Shown here piece by piece: positions 32,901 to 44,980 of a DNA stretch of 64,000 nucleotides. How positions within the stretch are numbered: the stretch's first letter is position 1; every line of letters begins with the position of its first letter. The notes below the pieces were generated by a model, which saw nothing but the letters and a program-made list of their open reading frames with translations, did no database searches and was not told the DNA's origin. The position numbers and the translations under genes are program-made. Source of the stretch: Membranipora membranacea (Eukaryota > Bryozoa > Gymnolaemata > Cheilostomatida > Membraniporidae). The stretch spans positions 17,429,001 to 17,493,000 of the forward strand of contig OU612067.1 in assembly GCA_914767715.1 (NCBI GenBank). The letters are read 5' to 3'.

Positions 32901-35427
32901 GAGTTGTCATGAATTCAATTCATAAAGCTATGCAATTAATTGTTTTTACTGTTAGGCACTTCAGATGAAATTTGTATTAGGTCATCATTGGTAGGTCACA
33001 AATCCGGCTCTTTGAATTACTATTCTTCAAAATGAAAGATGACGTTGCATCATTTTGACTGCAAATCCAAAACCTTGCTGACAGCACCAGATTTTTATAG
33101 TCCAGATTGTTCAAGTGCATGTACTGTTGTGCATCGGGGTCAATATATAGGGAAGAGAAATTCAACCAGCAAGTCAAACAATTCTTTACCGTTACATTTG
33201 AGATCTAAAGGGAAGTTCAGTTCATTCAAAACTTTACTATTCAACCATATATTATCGACTTGACCAACATCATTGATGATATTATTTCCTTTCCGTTTCT
33301 CTTTTTTTTGTTTTAAAAAAAAAAATTTCTGGCACCGAGTGCAAAACATTTCGAATGAGATGACTTTGGTTGCCAATAAAAGTATATATAAACATACAGA
33401 GAATTTAATATGGTTAAATTTCGGACATTGAAGCCAAGTTCCTGCTATTTTTGTCCAGTTGCCTTTCAACCTTGATTCCGTGCGCAGCACCTGAAAAAGG
33501 ATATGGAATAATACTAGATCAAGTCATCGATGCTCCCCTCAACTGATAAGCTGCAGCGGAGGTGGAGCAACTCAAAATGCAGCCAAATTAAGAAAAAAAA
33601 TGTTTAGGCTAATCAATACATCAGGGTTCATTTTTTATCGTATCTTCGATGGGGAAATTCTTTCATTCAGCCACTGTTTTTCACTTTGTTGTTAGGACGT
33701 CACACAGGTAAGGAACCTGATTGGTGTTTGCCTGTAACCCTTTACCTGTGAACTGTGACCTCTCTCTAACACCATAATTTGTATACAAATTATTTAAATG
33801 TTATCTTCCTTCGCACAAAATGAATCTCTGATTTCCTCTAGCTACCTTTCATTTTGACTGAAACCCCCATCATTGTATGTAACCAGCTAGCAGGTTTTTG
33901 CTGGCGTCTGAAGGCATAAAGCAATGAAGCTAAGTTATCTAATAATCGAAATTGACAATATGCTGACTATCTACTATGTACTATCTACTGACCTATCTAC
34001 TATCTAGTAACTACCTATCCTAAATTTCAGGATCAAGCAATGCTTGGACTATTCTTGGAATTCTGAAATCTGTTTCGCTCAATGACACGGAAGATTTGGT
34101 ATCCCAGTCTGTGATTGGCCAGCTGGTTTATCTGACAACAGAACTGGCCAAAGACAGTAAAGATCAGGAGCACTTTAGAGGCAGAATACATCCAGTGAAG
34201 TGAGTACAGACAGATAGTGAATCAAATCTGAACTGAGTATTATGTGATTTCAATAATGGTTTGTGGGGTTGTCCTGCAAGAATCACGAACAAATAATCTT
34301 GAGAGAACGTAACATAACGCTTTGGATCATTAATATTATTATTTGATCATTAACGTATTACATCTTATTAATCGTTTTCTGTGCCGGCATCCACATTTGA
34401 TAAAAATCAAAACATTTTCAAATGTGTAACTTCATGATGTTTAATTTATCAATTACCATAAATATTTTCAATTTATACAGGTGGACGTTTCTGGAGTTGT
34501 TGGGATTTTTCTCGTTCTTCGGCGTAGCTCTGATCGACACTAAAAGCTCGGTGATGTCTCTAGGTATCTGTATGATCACAGTGTTCTCGATCTCTATCAT
34601 GTCTTATGTGATCGCCGACCTTGACAATCCGTTCAGCGGGTTCTTCAGACTAGACCTGAGTCTGTTTGACGAGAGTCTGCAACACGGAAGGCAATGCTAT
34701 CAGGATCTCAAGGCACGAGTGGCTGGTATGTTACCATCATTGATATGAATTTATTTAATTTAATTTTATAATGTATATCAGTGGTTATGATCTATGCATA
34801 TAGTCTATGTGCTCAGTTCTTCAAAAATTATAGCATTATGGTTTTGAAAGTTATCATGAGAAAATAACTGACATAAGAGTTAAGGGTGACATAATTGCTT
34901 TCTCGTTTTTCCAAATCTTTGACCAATCAACAAAAACACAATCCTCACGTAGACGCAATTAATCTCTAAGATATCTGATTTCAATAAACTTCAATATATG
35001 CTGAAAGCTACCAATTACCTAGTGTGTCTTGACAGGCTTTGTCTGAACAAAGCTTGTCAAGACAGGCTACCAATTACTGTGTTACCAAACAAAAGATAAC
35101 AATTTAATATATTTCACTTACAATATATAAAACTTACAATATATACCATTTAAAGCTGGCAATTATATTGTTTGCGTAGTGGATGTTATTATAATTATTA
35201 TTATTTAAATAAATAAATTCACACAGAACTAAGTAACACTGTTAGGAGTTTTAAAGAATGATTTCTAAGTTTTATTTCTATTGAGTGGCCTTGTTTGGTT
35301 TCTGATTGAGCCCTCAGAGCTGCTTGAATGATTGACATCGTATTGATATACAACATTTTATTTAATTGCAGTTGATGAGAAAAGAAGCCAGCACACAGAA
35401 ACGACATCATTCAGCTGCAGTTACTAG
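29988..35427 (+). CDS. DUF4239-like multi-pass membrane protein
   Basis: Nine exons: 29988-30189, 30536-30748, 31250-31402, 31649-31812, 32208-32292, 33696-33707, 34031-34199, 34481-34725, 35372-35427. GT-AG ends; total 1299 nt, giving 432 residues. The sixth exon is only 12 nt (GRHT) and keeps frame whether included or skipped. N-terminus: Pro/Glu/Thr-rich, with an internal duplication of NTPTSEPS; TM at about 54-74 (LIPTALLCLLIIAGLVFLLV) followed by RRCKSKK; a hydrophobic-loop region in exon 3; an amphipathic helical exon 4 (LGDLQAKLRDKV); paired TMs at 335-352 and 357-378, then ADLDNPFSGFFRLD. This last motif, after two close TMs, is the signature of the DUF4239 (bestrophin-like) family of bacteria, plants and some protists, of unknown function. 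C-terminus SFSCSY. The motif match is from memory. Confidence 0.75.
33140..33266 (+). mobile_element. Non-LTR retrotransposon ORF2 C-terminal remnant
   Basis: The plus-strand frame encodes NNSLPLHLRSKGKFSSFKTL followed by LFNHILST and stop. This is the usual C-terminal wording of LINE reverse transcriptases (W/NNLP..LR....S.FK..LK..LF). Only this tail is preserved. It lies in an intron of the DUF4239-like gene. Confidence 0.55.
33510..33598. mobile_element. MITE, AAGTTTGATCC family, decayed
   Basis: TAGATCAAGTCATCG with GCTCCCCTCAACTGATAAGC and, inverted, GGAGCAACTCAAAATGCAGC. The outer right arm is lost. Intronic, about 100 bases before the 12-nt microexon. Confidence 0.6.
35020..35076. mobile_element. 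Hairpin MITE, CTTGACAGGCTTTG family
   Basis: GTCTTGACAGGCTTTGTC directly followed by its inverted copy ending CTTGTCAAGACAGG, a near-loopless hairpin. Same family as 9405-9505. Intronic in the DUF4239-like gene. Confidence 0.7.
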
Positions 35428-36796
35428 GAAATTGATGAAATCGATGAACATCTTATAAGCCAGATCATGACGGAAAAGTTGGTAATTTGTTATTACACTT
35501 TTATTTATTCGTAATAAGAGCAGACAATTATGCTCTTTCACATTTTGACAATTTAATGACATCAATTTGTGTGGTTCCTATTTTCTCAAAACAAGTTCGC
35601 AAGTTTGAATTTTAAGGCATAAGATTGTGACGATTTTTCAGTTAAATGCTTAGTTGATTGGTGCCCGGTATTTATATCTAATTATCATGAACATTGCTCC
35701 TGATCGACTCTGAGAAAAACTTTGATGCTATTGTGAAAACATTGAAACATTTGTTAATATTTATTTTGAAAAACTGTAGAAAATTGCAAGGAATTTCAAA
35801 AGCATATTTAATTTTATTGTTCTATCCACATAATACTCCAATTAAGTGATGTTCAATCTGAAGTTCACAGTATAGTCACCCCTACATTGTTATTTTGATT
35901 GTCAGATACCAACTCTATCGATGCTCATCATATTTCATAGCTGACATTCTTAGATTATTGTAAAACAAATAGACAGCACCGAACTTGAATATTGCATCAT
36001 CCATCAACTGATCTGAGACTAAATATCCAAATTGTAATCATGCTTTGACCAGTTGTTATACATATGCACCCCCATACAATCCTACTCATACAACTCTCAT
36101 AATTGTCTCTTCGCATTCGAATTGCACATCTTGATAGATTATTTAAATTTTAACAAATTTTAATTTTCTAAACTTTTTTTTATGGATTGTGGTCATGTTG
36201 AAGTTTGTATTTGCAGACTAAATTTGGTAGGTCTATCTTGGATACCTTTAAATGCTAGAGCATAAGCGGACATATTGTGTTGATAAATATTTTAAAGCGT
36301 TGATATTGCAATAATATATTATTTTCATTTTATATACTGTTTTGAAGCAAACTTTTGTATGCCAGTGATTTATGAAAGCCAAGCTACCCTTGCAGAGCTG
36401 ATAAATAAAGCGTAATGTAAAAAAGAAGTACTTGTACAAATAATAATCAATAGATATCACATATTGCATCATTTCCAACCCCTTGACGGAATAAATGCAT
36501 CATTAAATCTCTTGCCCCAAGAAGAGAATCGAAAACTGATGACAGGGAGTTTACCCAAGGAGCAAAAAAGAGTATTTTACTCCTTGGTTTACCATTGATA
36601 GCGTGGTGTGCCTATGGAGGTTTATCTTAGTGCATTTCCTGCACAATTCATCTAACTTATGCTCCTGTCATCAGTTGTTTCCCCACGAACAATTAGAGGA
36701 CAACTCCTAATAAATACTCTAGTAGCTGTTATGTGGTTTAATATTTTGCACATGTGACGTAATAACTGTCATGTCAGCCCCCAGAAAGAAATTTGC
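35428..36796. other. Intergenic region between the DUF4239-like gene and tafazzin
   Basis: AT-rich, no coding sequence. It holds a possible 3' UTR, and at about 36535-36690 a loose inverted repeat whose outer arms are ACTGATGACAGG and CCTGTCATCAGT, with a small TACTCCTTGG palindrome inside. Confidence 0.45.
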
Positions 36797-39700
36797 ATGG
36801 GGGATTTAACCGGATGGGAATGGCCTTTTGCAGGCAATGTGCATCAAAGGAGAGGATGGAAATTCAGCAGCAGACTGGTCCAGGCCATGGTGTTTGGAAT
36901 AGCCAAAGTTTCAACATGTGAGTGAGTCACTCTGTAACAATTCAGTTCACACTTCACTTTTGCCTACCTAGCTTTCAAGAAAAGTTGTTCAATCAAATCA
37001 AGTTCAACAGAGTACTAACACACAGTGAGCAGGGAGAATGCAGTGAGTAACTTACTTACTGGTAACTTAAGTCTAGAGTGACTAATCTTGACTTATAGGA
37101 GTGAGTTACTAAGAGAAGTACTGTAGCACCGTAAGAAGTAACAGCAGAGAGTCCCTCTCAAGCTTACTAACTCACTCTAGTCTAGCCTTCTCCCTTATAA
37201 TAAATATAATAAGAGACCCACACTCTTAGTAACTCAATACTAATATCGCCCACTCATAGTATACTGGCACACACTGACACTCTGACTGTACTGACACTAC
37301 CTGTTGCGCAGATATGTGGAATATGAGTTTACTATGAAGTTTGTGGTAAGATTTCGACGCAAGACGGGTCGGTTGTGTGCAGAAATGTCATGTGACCACA
37401 AAGGAAGAGTACTTATTCCTTGGTATGGCTAGGCCTTGCAACCCACACCTTCAACTGCCATAAATCAATCCAAAGAGCTCATTGATCAATCACTGTTGCT
37501 ACAACTTGAAAAAATCATTTCTAGCATATGTACCAGTTTAATTTATAGAGTAAATGCATTCTTTCCTTGTTGTATAAGGAGAATATATCTGGCGTTGTTT
37601 TCCATTTTGAATAAAGCCTATAAGTTTGTAATCATGTGACATGGGCACTGAGTTAGTTAAGGGGAGATTTCTCTAGTGAGTGTTCCTATAGTTAGCACTT
37701 GCAAAGTCAGAGTTTCAATAAAAATAGTGTTGATTGAAATTAAATCAAATGCATGTTTAAATATGTGGAACAGACCTAAAATACGGGCATTGCTCTGTTG
37801 AATGATCTATCTCAATTGAACACAGAAAGATTTTGTAGTTGTTTTGCACCTGGTTTTTATAATGTATCTTGCATTATAGCTTGGCCCCTGAATAAGAAGA
37901 GAATATACAATGAAGAGAAACTTATTCAAAAATTAGAAAGCAGAATTGCAGAGAGAAAACATGGTGGAACAAACAATCGACCTCTGATCACCATATGCAA
38001 TCACAACTCATGTATAGATGACCCTCTTGTATGGGGAGGTAAGTCACAGAGCTATCACCCCATTCTAACATCGGCGTTAGCATTCAATCTGATGACGTGA
38101 TATACTCTGTACTGTCGCACAATATCTCTGATCGATAATCTGTGAATAAATTATCTAGCTTGAGTTCTATCACAAGGAATTCGGTGTGACAACCCATGTT
38201 CAATTTTACTAATTTGGGACGAACAAATGTTAGGTACTCGTACCAAATTGAGTCTAGTGATCAGAGATACACATGATAATAGTGTAGTCTTGATGTCAGT
38301 GTGATCAGCATTAGCATGTTTATCTCTGATCGTTTGAGTCAATTTAGTGTGAGTACCTCATGTGTGCCTGGGCCATCACACCTGGGCCCTCACACCAAAC
38401 TACATCTGAAGGTACTCAAGCTAGATTTATTTATTCACAGATTATTGATCAGAGATATTGTGTGATGGTTTACTATGTGATCAGTGTACCGTCACCTTAT
38501 AATATTATATTAACGAAAGAAGACTATATAACATCTGGAGATCTGTAGAAAAATGCAGTTCAAAAATAATTGAAAACGCTATGACATCCTAGAGAAGTGT
38601 AATTCTTAGTAGACAAATGAGAAATGGTAAAACAGTGAAATTCATACTCTGATATATCTGATCATTCCAAAGTGTAGAAAAATGTGCTTACATGATGCAA
38701 AATTATGTGCTTGACGACAGAAATAAAAACTTTGGGTGCATTTGAGTCTCAAACTTACTAATAGATTACACAAGCTTTCTAATGGGACTTTGGCTTGTCA
38801 CACCTAGAGACACACTTGCTTACTTTTGCAGCGATGCTAAGGTGGCGGGATATTTTCTCTGGTGAGATGAGATGGATCCCGACAGCTGCCGAGTTTACCT
38901 TCCACTCCAGATGGTATCAGTGGTGGTTTGGTCACGGTCGGTGTGTGCCTGTACTCAGGGGGCAAGGGGTGTACCAGAAGGGGATGGACTTCTGTGTGCA
39001 CCTGATGAATGAAAACCAGTGGATGCATGTGTTCCCTGAAGGTGGGTATTTTTTGATTTTATGTATGTATGAGAACTAGAAAGTATATCACCCTTAGAAT
39101 AATTTTTCTAAAGTGAATCATTTTTATGATTACCTTTCATTTCATCTTGATTGAAATTTTTTTCTCCAAATGGCTCATTTTGAAAAACATTCTCAGTGAA
39201 TGAAGTTATGCCAACAACGTTAAAGAAAATCCACCCCATTTGTATTATTTGTCTTCTATGAGAGTTAACACTGATATGATAGTTAACTGTGATATGTCAT
39301 GACGATGACGTTTGTCATTTCTCGAAACTGCTGTCTGTTAATTAGAGAGCTATCAAAAAGTTTTCTATGTTTTATTTCTGTAACCATTTTATCAGATCTT
39401 CATAAAACAGTTGTTCAAAAATTAAATGATTTTTACATTTCAGGAAAGATCAACCTCGATGATACCAAAAGATTGAAGTGGGGTAAGGAATCCGCTCAGT
39501 GTGGTTTACATAGCAGGGACCTGATGTGATTTAGATCCAGTCTGCCTACATTCGGAATGACTTCACCGATAATCATAAAGGGGAAACAATTCTGAATGCA
39601 GGGAAACTTATTCATAGTATAATTTGTCTAGATGTCACCTCATGTTTGAGGCCCATGCAAACTGTTGACTTCCAGTAAACTTGAAGGCATCTCTACTTTA

Positions 39701-41732
39701 TAAACCAAAAAATTAAGTTTGAAAAACCAGCTTTTTTTTTGTGTATTTAATACCTGTTACTCTCATCTCATTCAATCAAAGATGATCATGTCGGAAGAAT
39801 TTTTTGTATTCCAATTATTATAACCTGCAGTAAGAAGTTTTCTAGGCGGTGTGATTTACAAGTTTTTAGAAACACCACATGACATGATCTATTATCTTTT
39901 TCACCAAAAGCTGCAACTCTACAATTTCTTTCAGCTTTTAATCAGGGAGGAAAATTTCTTGTTCCAATGTGCTGGGAGTTTATATTCGATTCCCAAACAG
40001 GTAGTTTCATAATCAGTTGAATATTTATGATTCTGTTTGCAGGTATTGGGCGGCTGATAGTAGACTCAAATATCATACCAGAAATTATACCCATCTGGCT
40101 CTTTGGTATGGATGATGTATTACCCAATAAGAAACCGTACATTCCCCAAGTAGGACAAGTAAGTGCAAAAACCCAAGATCTGGATTACTTTGCTTTGCTG
40201 AATTATACCAATCAAGTATGATCCAATTGCCTGAATTTGGAGTTGCTCCCCCCTACTGGAAGTTGCAGGCAAATAGGCAGGCTGCTTATCGTCGGAGGGG
40301 AGATATTCCGAATGTGGCAAACTGGATCAGACTTGTCTTGCACTACTATTTATCTTCCATGTTTGGTTATCAATGCACCCTAGCATCTGAGTAAATGTGC
40401 CTAGGTTTCTTAACTGATGAGGAGCCCTGCCATACCCGCAGAAACATTTAGCTTCATTGCATGATGATGATAACAGGTCACAAGTACTTCCTCATGGCTT
40501 TTACGTTTCATAGCAAACTTGATCTGCTAGTAGTGCGAGATCACCCACCTCCTTCATAAGTGACATAGCATCTGTAAAATTTGGGTCTTTTTTCAACCGG
40601 ATCCACACTTTCCTTAAGGTAAAATAGCAGTATGTTCCCTACCAATGCCTTTTTTAATGCGATTTGTCCCCAATTTGGTTTCGCCCAATATCGTTGCGGC
40701 ATTCTCAGACTGAATTCTAGTCATGTATTCAAGAATAGCCCTCATCCCTATTTTTTTGTTGGGAAAAGATGGTCGTCGATGAACTGCCATCATAATTATT
40801 TGGGTCCAAATTAGAAAAGGATTTCATAAGGCAGTGAATGATCAAGATCAAGACCCGGTGAAGAAATTGAATAATATGATACTAAAATTTCTGATTGACA
40901 GATCGTGCATAGTTAAATATTCTCCATCAAAGCTTTGTCCTTTTCAGACAGTATCCATATATGTAGGTGAGCCTCTGGATATTGAACCGGTCGTGAAGAA
41001 GCTACAGAGCGAGACCACAGACCCTGTAAGTTTTCATAAAATATTGTATCAGACAATTTGTTGTAGGTGCCTGCAGGGAGGGTGGGATCTCCCACCCTCC
41101 CTGGTGCCTGAGACTGAGAGGAGGCGATGAAGTTTTTAACCAAATCAGACTTTCCAAGTTTGGAAACTTGGACTAAAGCTCATTGGCATCAGAATTTTTC
41201 CTACATTTTGACACTCATGTGGGATTTGTGATGAGTGAAATATTGCAACAATTATTTTGACCAGGCAAAGGGCAATAATGGCTCTTCAAGAATGTTTTGT
41301 CACCGTGACTTCATCGGGAATTCTGTTTATCGATTTAAATCCAATCATATTTAATAACAAAGAGGTTGAACACTGTATGATACACAAAACTGATGTTAAG
41401 GAAAAGTGTGAGGGGATGACGGTTTGATATCTCTTCCCCTCAAATTACCTATTTAGTTGCCATTTGGCTTGTGTAATTTGGAGTTGCCCATCCCTGTCAC
41501 CACATCTCTCGAATTGATATTTCCCTGTTTACTGGCTTGCTTGTATCTGGTTACAATCATTGCCTAAATTAATTTTATCACCGTTTCGTTGTGTTATTTA
41601 CAGATGAAGCTGAGGAAAGGATTAACAGATTTCATACAGGAGGAGTTTTGGAAGCTTAAAGATCACGCTACAGAACAGCATCAGAAATCTATACAGTACT
41701 CGCCATATTCAAATTCTTCTACAAAGAGCTAA
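36797..41732 (+). CDS. TAZ: Tafazzin, cardiolipin transacylase
   Basis: Seven exons: 36797-36917, 37880-38038, 38832-39041, 39444-39482, 40043-40158, 40948-41025, 41604-41732. GT-AG ends; total 852 nt, giving 283 residues. It acts on the inner leaflets of the mitochondrial membranes and remodels cardiolipin acyl chains. N-terminal WEWPFAG matches the KWPFP start of tafazzins; a hydrophobic VQAMVFGIAKVST segment acts as interfacial anchor; the acyltransferase HX4D box is NHNSCIDD (H82, D87); then RWIPTAAEFTF, GVYQKGMDF, the substrate-binding HVFPEGKINL (split across exons 3/4), WGIGRLI, PIWLFGMDDVLPN and the C-terminal LRKGLTDFIQEEF. All family motifs are intact, and the length is close to that of other animals. 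AATAAA at about 42384, so the 3' UTR approaches the end of the convergent claudin-like gene. Confidence 0.96.
38160..38420. repeat. Dispersed repeat, GTGTGAC...GTTAGGTACTCG family
   Basis: Shares CAATTTTACTAATTTGGG, AATGTTAGGTACTCGTACC and GTCTTGATGTCAGTGTG with 17341-17458. It also carries internal inverted segments (GATCAGAGATA / TATCTCTGATC around 38130-38460), so the element may be a fold-back spanning about 38120-38465. Intronic in tafazzin. Confidence 0.65.
39530..39612. mobile_element. MITE, AAGTTTGATCC family, decayed
   Basis: Contains TAGATCCAGTCTGCCTACATTCGGAATGACTTC and the partial complement GGGGAAACAATTCTGAATGC. It follows the 39-nt tafazzin exon by about 50 bases. Confidence 0.5.
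40205..40340. mobile_element. MITE, AAGTTTGATCC family
   Basis: Left arm CAAGTATGATCCAATTGCC with GGAGTTGCTCCCC; right arm GGGAGATATTCCGAATGTGG and CAAACTGGATCAGACTTG. Intronic in tafazzin, about 50 bases after an exon. Confidence 0.75.
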
Positions 41733-42893
41733 CTTTAGTAGATACTTAGGTAATTTCTAATTTTTTTGCCCATATGATACGGTATAATACAGTATAGCAA
41801 TTTTCATTAGCCTCTCCATGTCTATATTTAATGTGTGCATTACATCCGAGCTATCAGGCTTTGGGTTTTGCATCACTCCCTCTTATGATGAGATCATTTT
41901 TTACATCATTAGTAGTTGATCTTGCATCTGTACAGTTCAAGTGGTTGAATCACGTAGTGGGGTTTTATTGCGCCCTGTAAGAAGAAAAATTACCATACCC
42001 CCAAAACTTGTCTGTTTGAACACTTGGCCTAGTTATAGCAAGGAGTTGTAGACCTACAACTCCTTGGTTATAGTATCATGTACTGTTAATGTCTCTATAG
42101 ATTATTGGGTTATTCATAATTTTTATTTCAAATTCAAATAATTACTGGCATATCATGAATGTTTGTCATCGTTCTTATCGTTATTCATTATCACAGTTTT
42201 TGGCCAAAGACATTATTCAAAGTTTGTTGTTGATAGGAACATTAGTAGGATTTATCATGTTATTTTGCCAAGTTTGTCATTTTATGGTAGGCTGATGTTG
42301 TCATAGTTGATTAGTCATTGCTTATTCATAGAATCAGTCTCAATACAAATAACAAAATGTCATAGAAAAAAGCAGGGTGCTAAAATAAACAAAATGATAA
42401 AGGATATAGACATAAATGTTTTTTTTTGCTAACATTACATTAGTCACATTATGTTAAAAATAATAGATATCACATGTGTTAGGACCACACATTATTTTGG
42501 TGATTCAATATGACACAGTTTCAAGTGATGTCTATGCGAGATAGATGAGCTTTCCTGAAATGATAGCTTGTCTAGTAAGCCTAAACATTGTGCTCAATAG
42601 ACTGTTTTACAATGATCTGAATCAAACATCTGTGCACCAAAAAAAAGTCTTATGTTATTCATGAGCACAGAAGGCCAGTATTCAGCATTTCAGCGATTCA
42701 ATACAACTATGGTGTTTTTCAGCATCTGCTCTCTGTTGTCACCACAGTGGCGTTACATAATTTGGCAACATCCAAGTGGACATTGGTATCTTCACCCGAT
42801 TGTTGTCTAGCTGATAGTCTGGTATTGCAGATTCTTGGTGTCAGCAACTCTTTGAACTTAATATATTTCTATCTTGGTGGCAGATTTAATGAA

Positions 42894-44980
42894 TTAACAT
42901 CTGGCTAATTGTATGGCGGCCACAATTGCAGCACACAAACACAGTATTGTAGATATAACAGCCACTCCGTATGACCAGTAGAGATCGTCAAATCTGACCC
43001 CATATACAATAATACCCACCAGCATCAGAGCAACTACAATAAAAGAATAGTATTACTACACAGTCTGAATTTTCGTTAGTTGGTATTTTAGTGTGGCCTT
43101 GTCTAAGTGCTCAGACGGTTCCAATGCGGGTTAGTGGCATTAAAATATCAACCAACCATTTGAGTGGTTGATAATGTAATGCCACTAACTCGCATTGGAG
43201 CGGTCTGAGCACTTAGACTAAGTGTGGCCACTCGATGGGAATACAGAAGACTGCTCAAAACAAATTTCTTATAGTATAGTGAGAGATGTAGTTACTTGGC
43301 AGGTATTTTACCTACAGTGGATGTTTTCCAATAGCTTCAAGAATCACTTCAAATGACTAACATTTGTTTTTTCAAGATGTGCATCTGAATGATCATTAAA
43401 TTGATAGTAATATCCATAATTCTCCTAATTGGGCTCATTGAATTGTAGTCTGTATATTTGCTGATGTAAGCTCATTTTATTGCCTGCCTGCTTATTTTCT
43501 GACTCTAACCTAGCCTTTGGCTCAAGCAGTTAGCTTAGTTACAGGGAATGAAGCAATTCAAGCTGGGTAACATGCTACAGGGCTGCAATCTGTTAATTGG
43601 TGAGAGCTAAATGCTGCTCTAAATATTTTCACCACGCAACCTAAAACTGTTTGACTGTTTCCATTGCCGGGAGGCCGTCGGGCGGTGGGCAATAATCTGG
43701 GGGCTCAGACTAGCTTGACTGCAATATCTCAATATCTCTAACAATTTTATTTATTGAGTTGACGGTAGGGGGGGATAACATACAAAATTACTGACTGAAT
43801 ACTGGTTACTTACATGTGATAAAGCTATCAATGACGAGGCCGAGAAGAACTTGATATTTACTGATGTTAGTTACAAACAGATAGAGAAAGGTCAGTATGA
43901 CAGCCACAACGAGTCCGACCAACGCCAGGCACATGAGTACCTGAGTAGCCACATCTGTAACAGACACATCAGTTTAGAGTTTATTATATTTACCATCTCA
44001 GAATCACTCATGCAAAACATGTAGAAGAATTGTCACATTGAAACACTGATTTTAAAGTGAAACTGCTGACTTCGAATACATTTATTCGGTTTGTTTAGGT
44101 CCCCTACAGTGACAAAAAGTTGAGATGGTTGTTAGTGGCATTACATTATCAATCGCTCATTGAGAATTTGATAATGTAATACCACGAACTCGCATTGCAG
44201 CCGTCTGAACACTTAGACAAGGTACCCTGCAGTATCAAGAGGGTGGTTACTGGTACAGAATCCGCTACATTTCGCCAATGTACATTTTGCCAATGCTATG
44301 TTTTGCCAATCACAAATCGCCAATCACATTTCACCAAAGACATTTCGCCAATCTTATTTTGCCAATTTCTACGCCTTAATTGGCAATTGGGGTTGACGAA
44401 ATGTTATTGGCAATTTATGATCGGCAAAATGAGATTGGCAAAACATCTTTGGCGAAAAGTGATTGGCAAATAAATTGGCAAAACATCTTTGGCGAAATGT
44501 CTTTGGCAAAATAAAATTGGCAAAACATCTTTGGCGAAATGTGATTGGCAAAATAAGATTGGCAAAATGTCTTTGGCAATGTATGATTGGCGAAATGTAA
44601 TTGGCAAAACATAGCATTGGCAAAATGTACATTGGCGAAATGTCTGCCACCCCTGGTACATGGTATGGTTATGGTAAGTCGGCAGACTACTTATGTGATG
44701 AGTTTCACTTGTCAAGGTGTTGAGTACTTGGCTTGTTTTGTGTTTTTAACCTACCTCCGCCTCCTCGGTTGCATACTTCCCACAATCCTTGGTGAGAATA
44801 TGATGAGTATCTTGTCTGAGACCAGCCAGCCGTACTGAATGCCACGATAAAAGTCACCAGGCATATAAGAATCAGAGTGAGGATAGCCCCAGCTCTGCCG
44901 TGTAGACTCAGATCATGATGAGTGACGCGGGTATTGGCCGGTATGGTTGTAGTTACTGTTCTTGTGTGTGTAACCGGCAT
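42894..44980 (-). CDS. Four-TM claudin/PMP22-superfamily-like protein
   Basis: Three coding exons on the minus strand: 44755-44980, 43814-43954, 42894-43033; 507 nt, giving 168 residues. An acceptor (TTTTGCAG) lies just 5' of the ATG, and a non-coding first exon may end at about 45986 (GTACG|GTAAGC). Predicted topology: cytoplasmic N-terminus (TRTVTTTIPANTRVTHHD); TM1 about 30-53 (AGAILTLILICLVTFIVAFS); first extracellular loop with AGW and HQGLWEVC, the W-GLW-C signature of claudins, EMPs and PMP22; TM2 (LMCLALVGLVVAVILTFLYL); TM3 (FALMLVGIIVYGV); TM4 (YGVAVISTILCLCAAIVAAI). The first loop is short and lacks the usual second cysteine after GLWxxC. Such proteins act in cell contacts, membrane tension or channel regulation; the role here is unknown. 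It is convergent with tafazzin. Confidence 0.75.
43085..43230. mobile_element. Palindromic MITE, TAAGTGCTCAGACGG family
   Basis: Outer arms TGTCTAAGTGCTCAGACGG and CCGTCTGAGCACTTAGAC-like; inner arms ATGCGGGTTAGTGGCATTA / TAATGCCACTAACTCGCAT and a central CAACCAACCATTTGAGTGGTTG. About 140 bp, intronic in the claudin-like gene. A second copy lies at 44105-44222. Confidence 0.85.
44105..44222. mobile_element. Palindromic MITE, TAAGTGCTCAGACGG family, second copy
   Basis: Shares GTTAGTGGCATTACATTATC, GATAATGTAATACCACGAAC, TCGCATTG and GTCTGAACACTTAGACAAGG with the copy at 43085, but the left end is more decayed. Confidence 0.75.
44255..44655. repeat. Fold-back element built of TTGGCAAAA/TTGGCGAAA units
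   Basis: The left arm (about 44268-44362) reads as CATTTCGCCAATG, CATTTTGCCAATG and similar; the right arm (about 44510-44645) is its inverse. Between them are direct repeats of about 22 bp containing TTGGCAAAACATCTTTGGCGAAA-like words. Every 10-12 bases the core TTGGC recurs. It lies in an intron of the claudin-like gene. Confidence 0.85.

Noticed and set aside
37798-37879. N-terminal part of the frame upstream of tafazzin exon 2
   Set aside because: The in-frame extension before 37880 is intron: the acceptor tgcattatag joins exon 1 (phase 1) to S-WPLNKKR in the right phase and matches the tafazzin length.
44369-44715. Several 65-103 codon minus-strand ORFs rich in FANHISPKMFCQ-type words
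   Set aside because: They are read-through of the TTGGC tandem/fold-back repeat in three frames, not protein genes.
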